A DNA stretch of 64,000 nt from Thiospirillum jenense (lineage in GTDB: Bacteria; Pseudomonadota; Gammaproteobacteria; Chromatiales; Chromatiaceae), in the NCBI RefSeq assembly GCF_014145225.1, contig NZ_JABVCQ010000007.1, forward strand, positions 1 to 64,000, given 5' to 3'. Below are positions 54,443 through 64,000 of the stretch, piece by piece. The position numbers and the translations under genes were made by a program. The notes below the pieces were generated by a model that did not search any database, had not been told where the DNA came from, and was given only the letters and a program-made list of their open reading frames with translations. Positions within the stretch are counted from its first letter, which is position 1. The number at the start of each line of letters is the position of its first letter.

Positions 54443-54597
54443 CGCGCTAGACTTGGCCGCACTAGGGACTGTCACAGTCTTGCAGTTAAGCGCGTGGAGT
54501 GGGAAAAAACCTTGCCCCAGGCTCGTTGAGAGGCGGTCGGGTAGGGCGGGAACTCCAATCGGCAGTTTTATGCAAACCCCGTTTTCGGGGTTTTTTT
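54443..54597 (+). ncRNA. Structured leader of the rimP-nusA-infB operon with terminator (candidate attenuator)
   Basis: Between pckG and rimP there is a compact structured region: a long-range stem CGCGCT (54443-54448)/AGCGCG (54489-54494) enclosing the hairpin GACTG-TCA-CAGTC (54467-54479). Then comes a second stem GGAGT (54496-54500)/ACTCC (54552-54556). A canonical terminator follows, AAACCCCG-TTTT-CGGGGTTT plus T-run (54574-54597), ending 73 nt before rimP. Its place matches the rimP-leader attenuators described in gammaproteobacteria. An independent small RNA is the alternative. No tRNA gene is present in the gap. Confidence 0.55.
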
Positions 54598-54670
54598 ATC
54601 GTTAATGAGCTATTGCAACCACGATTTAGACAACTTTAAAGATTCACGCCAATAAATAAACATCATCAAC

Positions 54671-55138
54671 ATGCGGTCGGTTAATCCACATCTATTACAA
54701 CTTGCGCGCTCGGCAGTCGCTTCATTGGATTGCGAAGTGATTGGCGTTGAGTGCATTCAAGCCGGCGGTGGTCATTTAACCGTGCGCGTGTATATTGATA
54801 AATCTGACGCCGCTATCACTGTAGATGATTGTGCTGCCGTTAGTCATCAATTAAGTGGGCTATTGGATGTCGCCGACCCCATCCCGGGGCAATATGATCT
54901 GGAGGTCTCTTCGCCGGGATTGGATCGCCCGTTATTTGAAACAGCGCATTTTATTCGCTTTACTGGTCAGCGCGCCCGGGTGCGTTTGACTGCTAAATTT
55001 GCCGATCGGCGCAATTTTGAAGGGCTGCTCGCCGGGGTTAATCACGATCAAACACGGCTGCGGCTTGATGTCAATGGTGAATTATTTGAATTGCCATTTG
55101 ATTTAATTGATAGCGCCCGGTTGGTGCCGCATTTCTAA
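54671..55138 (+). CDS. rimP: Ribosome maturation factor RimP
   Basis: A 155-residue RimP. The N-terminal alpha/beta domain (LDCEVIGVECIQAGGGHLTVRVYIDKSDAAITVDDCAAVSHQLSGLLDVADPI) contains the family motif YDLEVSSPGLDRPL. The C-terminal SH3-like domain (FEGLLAGVNHDQTRLRLDVNGE) is complete. It is needed for 30S maturation. It is first in the operon, 15 bp before nusA. Confidence 0.95.
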   Translation: MRSVNPHLLQLARSAVASLDCEVIGVECIQAGGGHLTVRVYIDKSDAAITVDDCAAVSHQLSGLLDVADPIPGQYDLEVSSPGLDRPLFETAHFIRFTGQRARVRLTAKFADRRNFEGLLAGVNHDQTRLRLDVNGELFELPFDLIDSARLVPHF

Positions 55139-55153
55139 TCCGGGGAACCCGCA

Positions 55154-56659
55154 ATGAGCAAAGAGATTTTACATGTCGTCGAAGCGGTATCGAATGAAAA
55201 AGATGTCCCTAAAGACATCATTTTTGAAGCAATGGAAGCCGCACTCGCATCTGCCACGCGCAAAAAACACGGCGGCGATATTGATGTATGCGTTCATATT
55301 GACCGCGAAACTGGTAAATATAGTGCTATACGGCGGTGGGAAATCATTACTGATCCAGATGGGCAACCATTAACTGCGCCGGGGCGGCAAATCACTTTTT
55401 CCGCAGCATGTGAATTAGAACCCAATGCGGTTGTCGGTGGTTATATTGAAGAATCAATTGAAGCGGAAGTATTTGGGCGAATTGCGGCGCAAACAGCCAA
55501 ACAAGTGATTGTGCAAAAGGTGCGTGAAGCCGAGCGCGCTAAAATTGTTGAAGCATTTCGTGATCGTGTGGGTGAATTAGTCACCGGTTTAGTGAAAAAA
55601 GTCGAGCGGGGCAGTATTCTGCTGGACTTGGGTGGTAATGCTGAGGCGTTAATTCCGCGTGACCAGATGATTGCGCGTGAATCCGTCCGCTCGGGTGATC
55701 GGTTGCGTGGTTTATTATACGAAGTGCGCTCCGAACCCAAGGGACCGCAATTGTTTATTAGCCGCACCGCCCCCGAGTTATTAATTGAATTATTTCGTTT
55801 AGAAGTGCCAGAAGTGGGTGAAAATACGATTGAAATTCTCGGCGCCGCCCGCGATCCAGGGTTACGCGCTAAAATCGCCGTGCGCACCAGTGATCCGCGC
55901 ATTGATCCGGTCGGCGCCTGCGTTGGAATGCGCGGTTCTCGGGTACAAGCGGTGTCGAATGAATTAAACGGCGAGCGCGTAGATATTATTCTGTGGCATG
56001 AAAATCCGGCGCAATATGTGATTAATGCGATGTCGCCAGCTGACGTGGTTTCAATTATTATTGATGAAGATGCGCGTTGTATGGACGTCGCTGTGAAAGA
56101 AGAAAATCTCTCCCAGGCCATCGGACGCGGCGGGCAAAATGTTCGCCTTGCTAGTCAATTAACCGGCTGGGAATTGAATGTGATGAGTGAAGCGGCGGCG
56201 GCGGCGAAGAGTGAAGAAGAAGGGCAGCGGTTAATTGCTAATTTCACTGCCCAGTTGGATGTTGATAGCGATATTGCGGCGGTATTGGTTGAAGAAGGCT
56301 TTACCAGCGTGGATGAAATCGCGTATGTGCCATTGGCGGAATTACAGGCGATTGCTGAATTCGATACGGTGACGGTGGAATTATTGCGTCAACGTGCGAA
56401 AGATCGCTTATTAACCCGGGCAATTGCGACTGAAGAAAATATTGATCCGGTTCCCTCTAGTGAATTATTAACCATGCCCGGTATGGATGATGCCCTCGCT
56501 TATCAATTAGCGCAGCGTGGAGTCACAACCATTGATGATCTTGCCGAACAAGCGGTGGATGAGTTAATGGATATTGACGGGATGGATGAAAAACGTGCGG
56601 CGGCGTTGATTATGAAAGCGCGTGAGCCATTGTTTGCCGACGAGTTGAGGCGCGACTAG
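55154..56659 (+). CDS. nusA: Transcription elongation/antitermination factor NusA
   Basis: A 501-residue NusA of the long gammaproteobacterial type: N-terminal RNA-polymerase-binding domain (1-125), S1 (about 135-200; [29 protein letters not shown]), KH1 and KH2 ([52 protein letters not shown]), and two C-terminal acidic repeats (about 360-500). It controls pausing, termination and antitermination and would also act on the leader upstream. Confidence 0.96.
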   Translation: MSKEILHVVEAVSNEKDVPKDIIFEAMEAALASATRKKHGGDIDVCVHIDRETGKYSAIRRWEIITDPDGQPLTAPGRQITFSAACELEPNAVVGGYIEESIEAEVFGRIAAQTAKQVIVQKVREAERAKIVEAFRDRVGELVTGLVKKVERGSILLDLGGNAEALIPRDQMIARESVRSGDRLRGLLYEVRSEPKGPQLFISRTAPELLIELFRLEVPEVGENTIEILGAARDPGLRAKIAVRTSDPRIDPVGACVGMRGSRVQAVSNELNGERVDIILWHENPAQYVINAMSPADVVSIIIDEDARCMDVAVKEENLSQAIGRGGQNVRLASQLTGWELNVMSEAAAAAKSEEEGQRLIANFTAQLDVDSDIAAVLVEEGFTSVDEIAYVPLAELQAIAEFDTVTVELLRQRAKDRLLTRAIATEENIDPVPSSELLTMPGMDDALAYQLAQRGVTTIDDLAEQAVDELMDIDGMDEKRAAALIMKAREPLFADELRRD

Positions 56660-56676
56660 GTTGCAGAGGTGTTGAA

Positions 56677-59600
56677 GTGAGTAGCGAAGTAACAGTAAAA
56701 CAATTAGCCACAACCGTTGGCATCCCAGTCGAACGCCTCCTCGCCCAGCTACATGAAGCCGGCATCAAAGCCGACACGGCTGATGCGCTCATTACTGAAC
56801 CGGAGAAGGTGCAGTTGTTGACGTATTTGCGCCGCAGTCATGGCAAGCATGAAGTGACCGAAACGGCCACGCCCGAGCGGGTGACGATTCAGCGTAAATC
56901 GATGAGTGAGTTGCGCCAAACAGCCGCGGCGGTGACGAGTAATCGTGCTGCGGCAACGCGCCCAAATCCGGCGCAGCAGCGGGCGTCTAAAACGGTTAGT
57001 GTCGAAGTGCGGCGGAAGCGAACGTATGTGCGGCGCAGCGAGGCGGCGGCCGGTGAGTCGCCAATACCCGCCGCACCTGAGGTCGCGCCGTCAGTGGCGG
57101 GGGCAGAGGCGCCGGTGATGAACCAGCCGCCGCCGGCCGTTCCAGTTCTAACTGATGTCATGCCGCCGACGGTGGCGATGACTGCGCTACCGGCGGTTGA
57201 GACTGCGCCAGTGCCACCATCTGATGACGCACCCGCGGTGACAGTCACGGCGGCAGTCGCCACGCCACCGTCGGAATCTGAGCCGTCAGTGTCACCAACA
57301 TCAGTGTCACCAACATCAAATGATGCGCCGGTCAGCGCCGCGCCAGCAGTGACGGCAAAATCTACCACTGCACCGGCGGGGCGTTCTGGTCGCGCACCGG
57401 CTAACACGCAGTCCCCGACAACTGGACGGCAGCGCTCTGGTCAGGCGGCGAATAAACCCGCTGGTGCTGGCGCAGCACCAGGGGGTGGACGCGGTTCACG
57501 GCGGAATGCGCCTGCGGGTGGTGCTGGTCGCCCAGCGCCGGATCAACGCCGTCAAGCGGCACCGGTGGATGGTCAACGGCGGCGGGCAGAATTGGAGGCG
57601 CGCCGTGCTGAAGATGATGCGCGGCGGTTGGCCGAGCGGGAGGATTTGGATCGTCAACAGAAAAAAGATGAGGCTCGGCGGCGGGCGGATGAAGAAGAAC
57701 GGCGGCGCTTGGCTGAGGAAGCACGGCGCTTGGCTGAGGAGGAGGCACGGCTGGCTCGATTAGCCGCCGAGCAGCAGCGGTTGATAACCCCCGTTGTCGC
57801 GGTGGTGGATGATGAGTTGGTCGAGGAGATCATTGCGCCGCGTCCGCCCGTGCCACCGGTGACGTCAAAACGTGAGAAGCCGCTGGACGTTGATGCGGAT
57901 GATTTGACGGTCAAGCCCGTTAAAAAACATGTCGAGCGCTTGGAAAAAGAGAAGGAAAAGGTTGTCAAAAAGGCGCCGCGCAAGGATGTCGGGCGTGGCA
58001 AGCGGCTGGATACGGTGGCGGTGGATTACGAGGAAGAGGATGTCGGTGAAGCCGCACCTGTTGGGCGGTCGGCGAATCGGCGGCGGAAAAAACCCACCAA
58101 GCCGCAACAATTGGTGGATAAACACGGGTTTCAGCGCCCAACTGCGCCGATGGTGCGCGAAGTGGCGATTCCCGACACTATTTCGGTCGGTGAATTGGCG
58201 TCGCGGATGTCGGTCAAAGTGGCCGAGGTCATCAAAGAACTGTTCAAGCAGGGCATGATGGTCACGATCAATCAGGTGCTGGATCGGGATACCGCCACCA
58301 TCGTGGTTGAGGAACTCGGCCACAAGGCGGTGGCGTTTAATGAGCAGGATGCCGAAGATACCTTGTTGGCATTTTTAGAAGCGGAACAGGAACAGGCCAC
58401 GCGCCTGCCGCGGCCGCCGGTGGTGACGATCATGGGGCATGTGGATCATGGCAAAACGTCGCTGTTGGATTACATTCGCCGCACTCGCGTCGCAGCGGGT
58501 GAAGCGGGCGGGATTACGCAGCACATTGGCGCATATCATGTTGAAACGCCGAAAGGGGCGGTCTGCTTTTTAGACACGCCCGGTCACGCCGCGTTTTCTG
58601 CCATGCGGGCGCGGGGGGCGCAGGTGACGGACGTAGTGATTTTGGTGGTCGCAGCGGATGATGGTGTGATGCCGCAAACGGTGGAGGCAATTAACCACGC
58701 CCGCGCTTCCAATGTCCCCGTCGTGGTGGCGGTGAATAAAATGGATAAGCCCGGCGCCAATCCTGATCGTTTAATGCAGGAATTAACCCAATACGCATTG
58801 GTGGCAGAAGAATGGGGCGGCGAGACCATGATGGTCAAGGTGTCGGCTAAAACGGGATTGGGCATTGATGAATTACTCGACGCCGTGTTATTACAAGCTG
58901 AAGTATTAGAATTAACCGCGCCACTCGGCGGTTCCGCACACGGCACCATTATTGAATCGAGTTTAGAAAAGGGCCGCGGCCCCGTCGCCACTGTATTAGT
59001 GCAATCGGGGACGTTGCGCACCGGTGATATGTTAGTCAGCGGTTGTGAATACGGGCGGGTGCGCGCTCTATTTAATGAAACCGGTCAACAAGTGCAGAGC
59101 GCCGGGCCATCAATTCCGGTGCAAGTTTTAGGATTATCCGGCGCCCCGAATGCGGGTGATGATGTCATTGCCGTTGTGGATGAAAAACGGGCGCGTGAAG
59201 TGGCTGAATTACGCCAACAACGTGAACGGCAATCCAAAATGGATGAGCAGCGCGTGGCCAGTTTGGATAAATTGTTCTCGCAATTCAAAGAGGGCGAGGC
59301 CAAGAGCGTTAATCTTATTCTGAAAGCCGATGTGCAGGGCAGCGTCGAGGCATTGCGCAGCAGTCTATTGCAATTAACCAGCGATGAAGTCAAGGTCAAT
59401 ATCGTCGCGTCTGGCGTCGGTGGTTTAACTGAATCAGATGCCAATTTAGCGGTCACATCCCACGCCATTTTATTAGGCTTTAATGTCCGCGCCGATGCAC
59501 AAGCGCGACGGATTATTGAAGAAAAAGGCTTGGATTTGCGCTATTATTCAATTATCTATGAATTAATTGGCGATGTAAAACAGGCAATTTCCGGGCTGCT

Positions 59601-59913
59601 CAGTCCTATTGTGACCGAAGAAATTATTGGCTTGGCCGAAGTGCGCGATGTATTCCGCTCATCCAAATTCGGCGCCATTGCTGGGTGTATGGTCACAGAA
59701 GGCGCTATTCGGCGGAATAATCCCATTCGCGTCCTGCGCAATCATGTCGTGGTCTTCACCGGCGCATTAGAATCATTACGCCGCTTTAAAGACGACGTGC
59801 AAGAAGTCAAAGCGGGCATAGAATGCGGCATTGGCGTTAAGAATTATAATGACGTGCAAGTGGGCGATCATATCGAAGTGTTTGAACGCACCGAACGGGC
59901 GCGTGAATTGTGA
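56677..59913 (+). CDS. infB: Translation initiation factor IF-2 (long form)
   Basis: A 1078-residue IF-2 from GTG 56677 (AGAGG upstream). First IF2_N module (1-55), then a very long Pro/Ala/Thr and then Arg/Glu-rich charged linker (about 60-470) with short tandem repeats ([28 protein letters not shown]). Second IF2_N (about 500-555), GTPase domain with GHVDHGKTS (about 586), DTPGHAAF and NKMDKPGAN, and domains II-IV. It places initiator tRNA on the ribosome. It is nearly 190 residues longer than the E. coli protein, all in the linker. Confidence 0.97.
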   Translation: MSSEVTVKQLATTVGIPVERLLAQLHEAGIKADTADALITEPEKVQLLTYLRRSHGKHEVTETATPERVTIQRKSMSELRQTAAAVTSNRAAATRPNPAQQRASKTVSVEVRRKRTYVRRSEAAAGESPIPAAPEVAPSVAGAEAPVMNQPPPAVPVLTDVMPPTVAMTALPAVETAPVPPSDDAPAVTVTAAVATPPSESEPSVSPTSVSPTSNDAPVSAAPAVTAKSTTAPAGRSGRAPANTQSPTTGRQRSGQAANKPAGAGAAPGGGRGSRRNAPAGGAGRPAPDQRRQAAPVDGQRRRAELEARRAEDDARRLAEREDLDRQQKKDEARRRADEEERRRLAEEARRLAEEEARLARLAAEQQRLITPVVAVVDDELVEEIIAPRPPVPPVTSKREKPLDVDADDLTVKPVKKHVERLEKEKEKVVKKAPRKDVGRGKRLDTVAVDYEEEDVGEAAPVGRSANRRRKKPTKPQQLVDKHGFQRPTAPMVREVAIPDTISVGELASRMSVKVAEVIKELFKQGMMVTINQVLDRDTATIVVEELGHKAVAFNEQDAEDTLLAFLEAEQEQATRLPRPPVVTIMGHVDHGKTSLLDYIRRTRVAAGEAGGITQHIGAYHVETPKGAVCFLDTPGHAAFSAMRARGAQVTDVVILVVAADDGVMPQTVEAINHARASNVPVVVAVNKMDKPGANPDRLMQELTQYALVAEEWGGETMMVKVSAKTGLGIDELLDAVLLQAEVLELTAPLGGSAHGTIIESSLEKGRGPVATVLVQSGTLRTGDMLVSGCEYGRVRALFNETGQQVQSAGPSIPVQVLGLSGAPNAGDDVIAVVDEKRAREVAELRQQRERQSKMDEQRVASLDKLFSQFKEGEAKSVNLILKADVQGSVEALRSSLLQLTSDEVKVNIVASGVGGLTESDANLAVTSHAILLGFNVRADAQARRIIEEKGLDLRYYSIIYELIGDVKQAISGLLSPIVTEEIIGLAEVRDVFRSSKFGAIAGCMVTEGAIRRNNPIRVLRNHVVVFTGALESLRRFKDDVQEVKAGIECGIGVKNYNDVQVGDHIEVFERTERAREL

Positions 59914-60377
59914 CCACCAATTATCATGCAAAACGGCGCGCACCGAATAACACCCGCTATGAACGGGTCGGCGCTGAATTATTACGCGCATTAACGTTGA
60001 TTTTGCGTGATACGGTCAAGGATCCGCGCCTCGATAGTATTACCGTACATGAAGTGCGGGTCAGCCGTGATTTAGCCTATGCCAAAGTATTTTTCACTTG
60101 TTTTACTGATTCTCATTCACCGGTGGACACCTCGGCGGGATTAGAAGCTACCCAACAAGCGCAGCAACATCATCAAACTCAGCAACGGTTATTAAATGGT
60201 TCATTAGCCGGTTTTTTGCGTCAAGCATTAAGCCGCGCCGTGCAATTGCGGGTGATGCCTGAATTGCATTTTGTTTATGATGATTCCATTCGCCAGGGCG
60301 AATATTTGGCGGCATTAATTGAAAACGCACAACCTGTCCATTCAGTTGACGAATTAGACGATTCCCATACAGCGTAA
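59910..60377 (+). CDS. rbfA: Ribosome-binding factor A
   Basis: A 155-residue RbfA. KH-type fold with [43 protein letters not shown] and [35 protein letters not shown]. The insert between the strands ([21 protein letters not shown]) is longer and more Gln-rich than usual. The GTG start overlaps the infB stop (GTGA). It is needed for 16S 5'-end maturation and cold adaptation. Confidence 0.94.
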   Translation: MTTNYHAKRRAPNNTRYERVGAELLRALTLILRDTVKDPRLDSITVHEVRVSRDLAYAKVFFTCFTDSHSPVDTSAGLEATQQAQQHHQTQQRLLNGSLAGFLRQALSRAVQLRVMPELHFVYDDSIRQGEYLAALIENAQPVHSVDELDDSHTA

Positions 60378-60383
60378 TGACAC

Positions 60384-61322
60384 ATGGCTAAACGACCCTC
60401 CGGCCGCGCAGTTGCCGGTATTCTGCTGCTTGATAAACCCATTGGCATTACCTCCAATCATGCGTTACAGCGGGTTAAACGATTATTTTACGCCGCTAAA
60501 GCCGGTCATACGGGCAGTCTTGATCCACTTGCCACTGGTTTATTACCGCTGTGTCTTGGTTACGCGACCAAGTTTTCGACGTTTTTATTAGACGCCGATA
60601 AACATTATCGGGTGCGAGTGCGCCTCGGTGAAACCACCACCACTGCCGATGCCGAGGGCGAAGTATTAGCCACCGCATCCACTGCCGGTATTACCGAATC
60701 GGCGGTGCGTTCGGCATTAACGCAATTCACCGGGGCGATTGAACAATTGCCGCCGATGTATTCAGCAGTGAAATATCACGGCGAACGGTTGTATAAATTG
60801 GCCCGCGCTGGTCAAGAAGTTGAACGCACCCCGCGCACCATTCACATTTATCAGCTTGATTTATTAGCCGTTGACTTACCCGATATTGAATTAGACGTGC
60901 ATTGTTCAAAAGGCACCTATGTCCGCACCTTAGCGGAAGATATTGGAAAAGTATTAGGCTGCGGCGGCCATGTTGCGGCATTACGGCGCACCGGTGTTGG
61001 GCCGTATTTAGAAATGGGTGATACGCCGACCCAGTTTATTACCATGACTGAATTAGAAACCATTAGCCAACGCGATGAACCGCCCGCCGCTCGTTATTCG
61101 GCATTAGATGCGTTGTTATTACCGCTCGACACCGTGCTGGGGCATTGCCCGGCGGTGAAATTATCAGCGGATGCGGCCTTTTATTTACGTCAAGGTCAAT
61201 CGGTTTTAATCCCGCAAGCGCCCACCGATGGCTTAGTGCGCTTGTATGATCCGTCGGGACATTTTATTGGGATTGGTGACATTCTCGACGACGGTAAAGT
61301 ACAACCGCGTCGGTTATTATAA
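60384..61322 (+). CDS. truB: tRNA pseudouridine-55 synthase TruB
   Basis: A 312-residue TruB. GILLLDKPIGITSNHALQRVKRLF at the N-terminus, catalytic Asp in KAGHTGSLDPLATGLLPLCLG, motifs YSAVKYHGERLYKLAR and CSKGTYVRTLAEDIGKVLGCGGHVAALRRTGVGPY. The C-terminal PUA-like tail (VLIPQAPTDGLVRLYDPSGHFIGIGDI) is present. It modifies U55 in the T-loop of tRNAs. It starts 6 bp after rbfA. Confidence 0.96.
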   Translation: MAKRPSGRAVAGILLLDKPIGITSNHALQRVKRLFYAAKAGHTGSLDPLATGLLPLCLGYATKFSTFLLDADKHYRVRVRLGETTTTADAEGEVLATASTAGITESAVRSALTQFTGAIEQLPPMYSAVKYHGERLYKLARAGQEVERTPRTIHIYQLDLLAVDLPDIELDVHCSKGTYVRTLAEDIGKVLGCGGHVAALRRTGVGPYLEMGDTPTQFITMTELETISQRDEPPAARYSALDALLLPLDTVLGHCPAVKLSADAAFYLRQGQSVLIPQAPTDGLVRLYDPSGHFIGIGDILDDGKVQPRRLL

Positions 61323-61400
61323 TTTCGTATTGCGCTGTGCCTGAAGTCATTGTTGGGCAGCGCGAGTTTTATTCCATTTGATGGCATTAGGAGATTGCCC

Positions 61401-61670
61401 ATGACAATGACCGCGGAAGATAAACGTCAAGTCGTAGCCGACCATGCGCGTGGTACCAATGACACGGGTTCGCCCGAGGTGCAGGTCGCGTTATTAACGG
61501 CGCGTATTAAACAACTCACCGAACATTTCACTATCCACAAGCACGATCATCATTCCCGGCGCGGTTTGGTACGCATGGTTAATTCACGGCGCAAGTTGCT
61601 GGATTATTTAAAAGGTAAAGACATTGACCGGTATCGGGCATTGATACAAAAACTTGGCTTACGGCGTTAA
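61401..61670 (+). CDS. rpsO: 30S ribosomal protein S15
   Basis: An 89-residue S15. Typical text: [34 protein letters not shown], then [36 protein letters not shown] and [18 protein letters not shown] lies 9 nt before ATG 61401. S15 binds 16S helix 22 and usually autoregulates its own mRNA. Confidence 0.97.
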   Translation: MTMTAEDKRQVVADHARGTNDTGSPEVQVALLTARIKQLTEHFTIHKHDHHSRRGLVRMVNSRRKLLDYLKGKDIDRYRALIQKLGLRR

Positions 61671-61716
61671 TTCCATTTAGCATTTGGGCTGTACTGTCTT
61701 TAATAACCGTAGGCGC

Positions 61717-61774
61717 GGGAGTGGCCGTTTTAGATAATTAACATGCCGTTATTATTCTCAAATTCGGCGCTCCC
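61717..61774 (+). promoter_or_regulatory. Long hairpin in the pnp leader (candidate RNase III/PNPase control site)
   Basis: GGGAGTGGCCG (61717-61727) can pair with CGGCGCTCCC (61765-61774) with one bulge, closing a loop of about 37 nt, 28 nt before the pnp start. In E. coli a hairpin here is cut by RNase III and lets PNPase destabilise its own mRNA; similar control is inferred only from position. Confidence 0.35.
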
Positions 61775-61802
61775 CAACATGATCCAATGAGGCGTTAATT
61801 CT

Positions 61803-63908
61803 GTGACTCCAATTAGTAAAACCTTCCGCTACGGTGAACACACTGTCACGCTCACCACTGGTGAAATCGCCCGTCAAGCCGATGGCGCCGTGATGATTGC
61901 TGTTGATGATACCGTCGTATTAGTCACCGTGGTTGTGGATAAACGTGCCACTGAAGAAAAGGATTTTTTGCCATTAACGGTTGATTATCAAGAAAAGAGT
62001 TATGCGGCAGGCCGTATTCCCGGTGGGTTTTTTCGACGTGAAGGGCGCCCGAGTGAAAATGAGATTCTCACGGCGCGGTTAATTGATCGTCCCATTCGCC
62101 CGTTATTCGCCGACGGCTTTGGGCGTGAAGTGCAGATTATTGCCACAGTTAAATCATTAAATCCGGCAGTTAATCCAGAAATTCCGGCACTGCTCGGTGC
62201 ATCAGCGGCCTTATCTATTGCTGGTGTTCCCTTTAATGGCCCAATTGGTGCGGCGCGGGTGGGTTATAAAAACGGTGAGTATCTATTAAACCCGGCGCTG
62301 ATTGGTTTAACCCCTGATAGCGATTTGGATTTAATTGTCGCCGGTACCGAACAGGCGGTGTTAATGGTCGAATCCGAAGCACGCGGGTTATCAGAAGAAG
62401 TGATGCTCGGCGCGGTGTTATTTGGTCATCAACAGATGCAGGTTGTCATTCAAGCCATTCGTGAATTCGCCGCGGCGGTCAATAAAACACCGCTGGCTTG
62501 GGCGCCGTCAACGGTTGATTCTGAATTAACTGCGGCGGTGGCGGTGGCAACAGATCGGTTGGGTGACGCCTATCGTATTAAAGATAAAATGGCGCGTTAT
62601 GCGGCATTAGATGTGATTCGTAGTGAATTATACGCACAATTAGCGACTGATAATACAAATTGGACGCAGCCGCAGGTGTACGCGGCAATTGACCAATTAG
62701 AAAAAAGTATTGTGCGCGGGCGGATTTTGCGGGGTGAACCGCGTATTGATGGGCGTGATACTAAAACGGTGCGGCCAATTACAATTCGCACCGGTGTATT
62801 ACCGCGCACGCATGGTTCGGCATTATTCACACGCGGCGAAACGCAAGCATTGGTGATTACCACCTTGGGGACGGAGCGTGATTCACAAATTATTGATTCA
62901 TTAGATGGTGAACACCGCGAACCGTTTATGCTGCATTATAATTTCCCGCCGTTTTGTGTCGGTGAAATTGGGCGGGTTGGTAGCCCTAAACGGCGCGAAA
63001 TTGGGCATGGACGTTTAGCAAAACGCGGCGTATTAGCTGCGATGCCGAGTACGGATGAATTTCCGTATTCAGTGCGCGTGGTATCAGAAATCACCGAATC
63101 GAATGGATCGAGTTCAATGGCGAGTGTCTGCGGCACCAGTTTGTCATTAATGGACGCTGGGGTGCCAATTAAAGCACCCGTGGCCGGCGTGGCAATGGGG
63201 TTAATTAAAGAGCATGACCAATTTGCCGTGTTGACTGACATCATGGGTGATGAAGATCATTTAGGCGATATGGATTTCAAGGTCGCCGGCACCGCCGACG
63301 GTATTAACGCCTTGCAAATGGATATTAAAATAGAAGGAATTACGCGGGAAATTATGGAGGTCGCTTTAGCGCAAGCCAAAACCGGCCGGTTGCATATTCT
63401 TGGTGAAATGAATCGAGTGATTTCCAGTCACCGCACTGAGATGTCCGAACATGCCCCGCGTATTATTGAATTCAAGATTCATCCTGAAAAAATCCGTGAT
63501 GTCATTGGTAAAGGCGGTGCCGTCATTCGTGCAATTACCGAAGAAACCGGCGCGACCATTGATATTACCGACGATGGAATTGTTAAGATTTTTTCAGTGC
63601 AAAAGAGTGCAGGTGAAGAAGCAAAACGCCGTATTCGGTTAATTACCGCAGATGTTGAAGTGGGTAAAATCTATGAAGGGCGCGTGGCGCGGTTAATGGA
63701 TTTTGGCGCTTTTGTGACTATTATGCCCGGGCGTGATGGCTTGGTGCATATTTCACAAATCTGTGAAGAACGGGTGCAAAGTGTCAGTGATAAATTGGCT
63801 GAAGGGGATGTGGTGCGCGTCAAAGTTTTAGAGGTTGACAAACAAGGACGGATTCGTTTAAGTATGAAGGCGTTGACGGATGCAGAACGCAATAGCACGG
63901 ATGACTAA
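61803..63908 (+). CDS. pnp: Polynucleotide phosphorylase
   Basis: A 701-residue PNPase from GTG 61803 (GAGG upstream). Two RNase PH domains (about 1-145 and 300-540; [42 protein letters not shown]), the helical linker, KH ([26 protein letters not shown], about 555-610) and S1 ([28 protein letters not shown], about 620-690). It degrades RNA by phosphorolysis, probably in the degradosome. Last gene of the conserved translation block. Confidence 0.97.
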   Translation: MTPISKTFRYGEHTVTLTTGEIARQADGAVMIAVDDTVVLVTVVVDKRATEEKDFLPLTVDYQEKSYAAGRIPGGFFRREGRPSENEILTARLIDRPIRPLFADGFGREVQIIATVKSLNPAVNPEIPALLGASAALSIAGVPFNGPIGAARVGYKNGEYLLNPALIGLTPDSDLDLIVAGTEQAVLMVESEARGLSEEVMLGAVLFGHQQMQVVIQAIREFAAAVNKTPLAWAPSTVDSELTAAVAVATDRLGDAYRIKDKMARYAALDVIRSELYAQLATDNTNWTQPQVYAAIDQLEKSIVRGRILRGEPRIDGRDTKTVRPITIRTGVLPRTHGSALFTRGETQALVITTLGTERDSQIIDSLDGEHREPFMLHYNFPPFCVGEIGRVGSPKRREIGHGRLAKRGVLAAMPSTDEFPYSVRVVSEITESNGSSSMASVCGTSLSLMDAGVPIKAPVAGVAMGLIKEHDQFAVLTDIMGDEDHLGDMDFKVAGTADGINALQMDIKIEGITREIMEVALAQAKTGRLHILGEMNRVISSHRTEMSEHAPRIIEFKIHPEKIRDVIGKGGAVIRAITEETGATIDITDDGIVKIFSVQKSAGEEAKRRIRLITADVEVGKIYEGRVARLMDFGAFVTIMPGRDGLVHISQICEERVQSVSDKLAEGDVVRVKVLEVDKQGRIRLSMKALTDAERNSTDD

Positions 63909-63946
63909 CGGCTATTCAACTTCATTACCTTGCGATCATTGCCACC

Positions 63947-64000
63947 ATGAAACAAACCATCGCTCTCATTAGCGTTCTCCTTTATCTTGGTAGTGCCGCG
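63947..64000 (+). CDS. Start of a gene for an exported protein (truncated by the window)
   Basis: ATG 63947 is followed by 17 more codons (MKQTIALISVLLYLGSAA), which read as the n- and h-region of a Sec signal peptide. The mature part is outside the window, so no function can be given. Confidence 0.5.
   Translation, partial: MKQTIALISVLLYLGSAA

Noticed and set aside
54411-54605. 64-aa frame before rimP
   Set aside because: It runs through the leader hairpins and the terminator; the structured RNA explains the region better.
54288-54670. Initiator tRNA gene before rimP, as in many gammaproteobacteria
   Set aside because: No T-loop (GTTCRA) or acceptor/CCA arrangement can be found; no tRNA gene was seen anywhere in the window.
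56889-58323. Long antisense frames opposite infB (172, 115 and 152 aa)
   Set aside because: Caused by the GC-rich, low-complexity linker of infB; no conserved features.

Overview
The window is a single chromosomal stretch from a Gram-negative gammaproteobacterium of moderate GC. Supporting signs are the rimP-nusA-infB-rbfA-truB-rpsO-pnp order, a ubiE-ubiJ-ubiB ubiquinone operon, a lone type II secretion gene (gspB), a type IV pilin, FabI, a GTP-type PEP carboxykinase and an octaheme tetrathionate reductase-like cytochrome. Together with many toxin-antitoxin (TA) modules, DUF29 and DUF4351 genes, this fits a sulfur-oxidising lineage (Thiotrichales/Chromatiales-like). That placement is an inference; no rRNA or tRNA gene is present to fix it.

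Region 1 (1-11.15 kb) is the unusual part. After a DUF4351 fragment, a hicAB pair whose hicB carries an in-frame TGA, and a pilA gene with a sigma-54-like promoter and three upstream palindromes, there is an array of small modules. These are DUF29 (three copies), a TnpB element, DinJ-YafQ (two identical copies), BrnT-antitoxin (two), ParE/RelE-antitoxin, HicA-HicB (two) and HigB-HigA. Nearly every module is followed, in one orientation, by a copy of a ~100-bp element made of three consecutive hairpins; the last is a Rho-independent terminator. I count 14 copies. Some are followed by a shared leader that precedes unrelated genes, so the unit behaves like an insulated cassette. A ~0.9-kb near-identical duplication, replacement of a brnT gene by tnpB, and antitoxin C-termini that run into the element all point to recombination at these elements. 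No integrase is visible and the element is not a canonical integron attC site.

Region 2 (11.2-35.5 kb) holds mostly ordinary genes. On the minus strand are gspB, a membrane PAS-GGDEF diguanylate cyclase and sbcC. On the plus strand are a short-form hybrid cluster protein gene with a class II FNR-type promoter, an ABC exporter, DUF971-ubiE-ubiJ-ubiB, uup, a P-loop ATPase and a compact restriction-modification pair (beta-class methyltransferase plus HNH nuclease). On the minus strand follow pepP, an octaheme cytochrome with its cytochrome b partner, and fabI.

Region 3 (35.5-54.3 kb) has a four-gene Opp-type peptide importer whose genes overlap by ATGA, a chemoreceptor, dapB, a response-regulator/TPR protein with a small histidine kinase, a von Willebrand A membrane protein and two unknowns that follow them, an S1-family serine protease and pckG.

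Region 4 (54.4-64 kb) is the conserved translation/RNA-decay block rimP-nusA-infB-rbfA-truB-rpsO-pnp. It is preceded by a structured, terminator-ended leader RNA. The start of a gene for an exported protein runs off the right edge.
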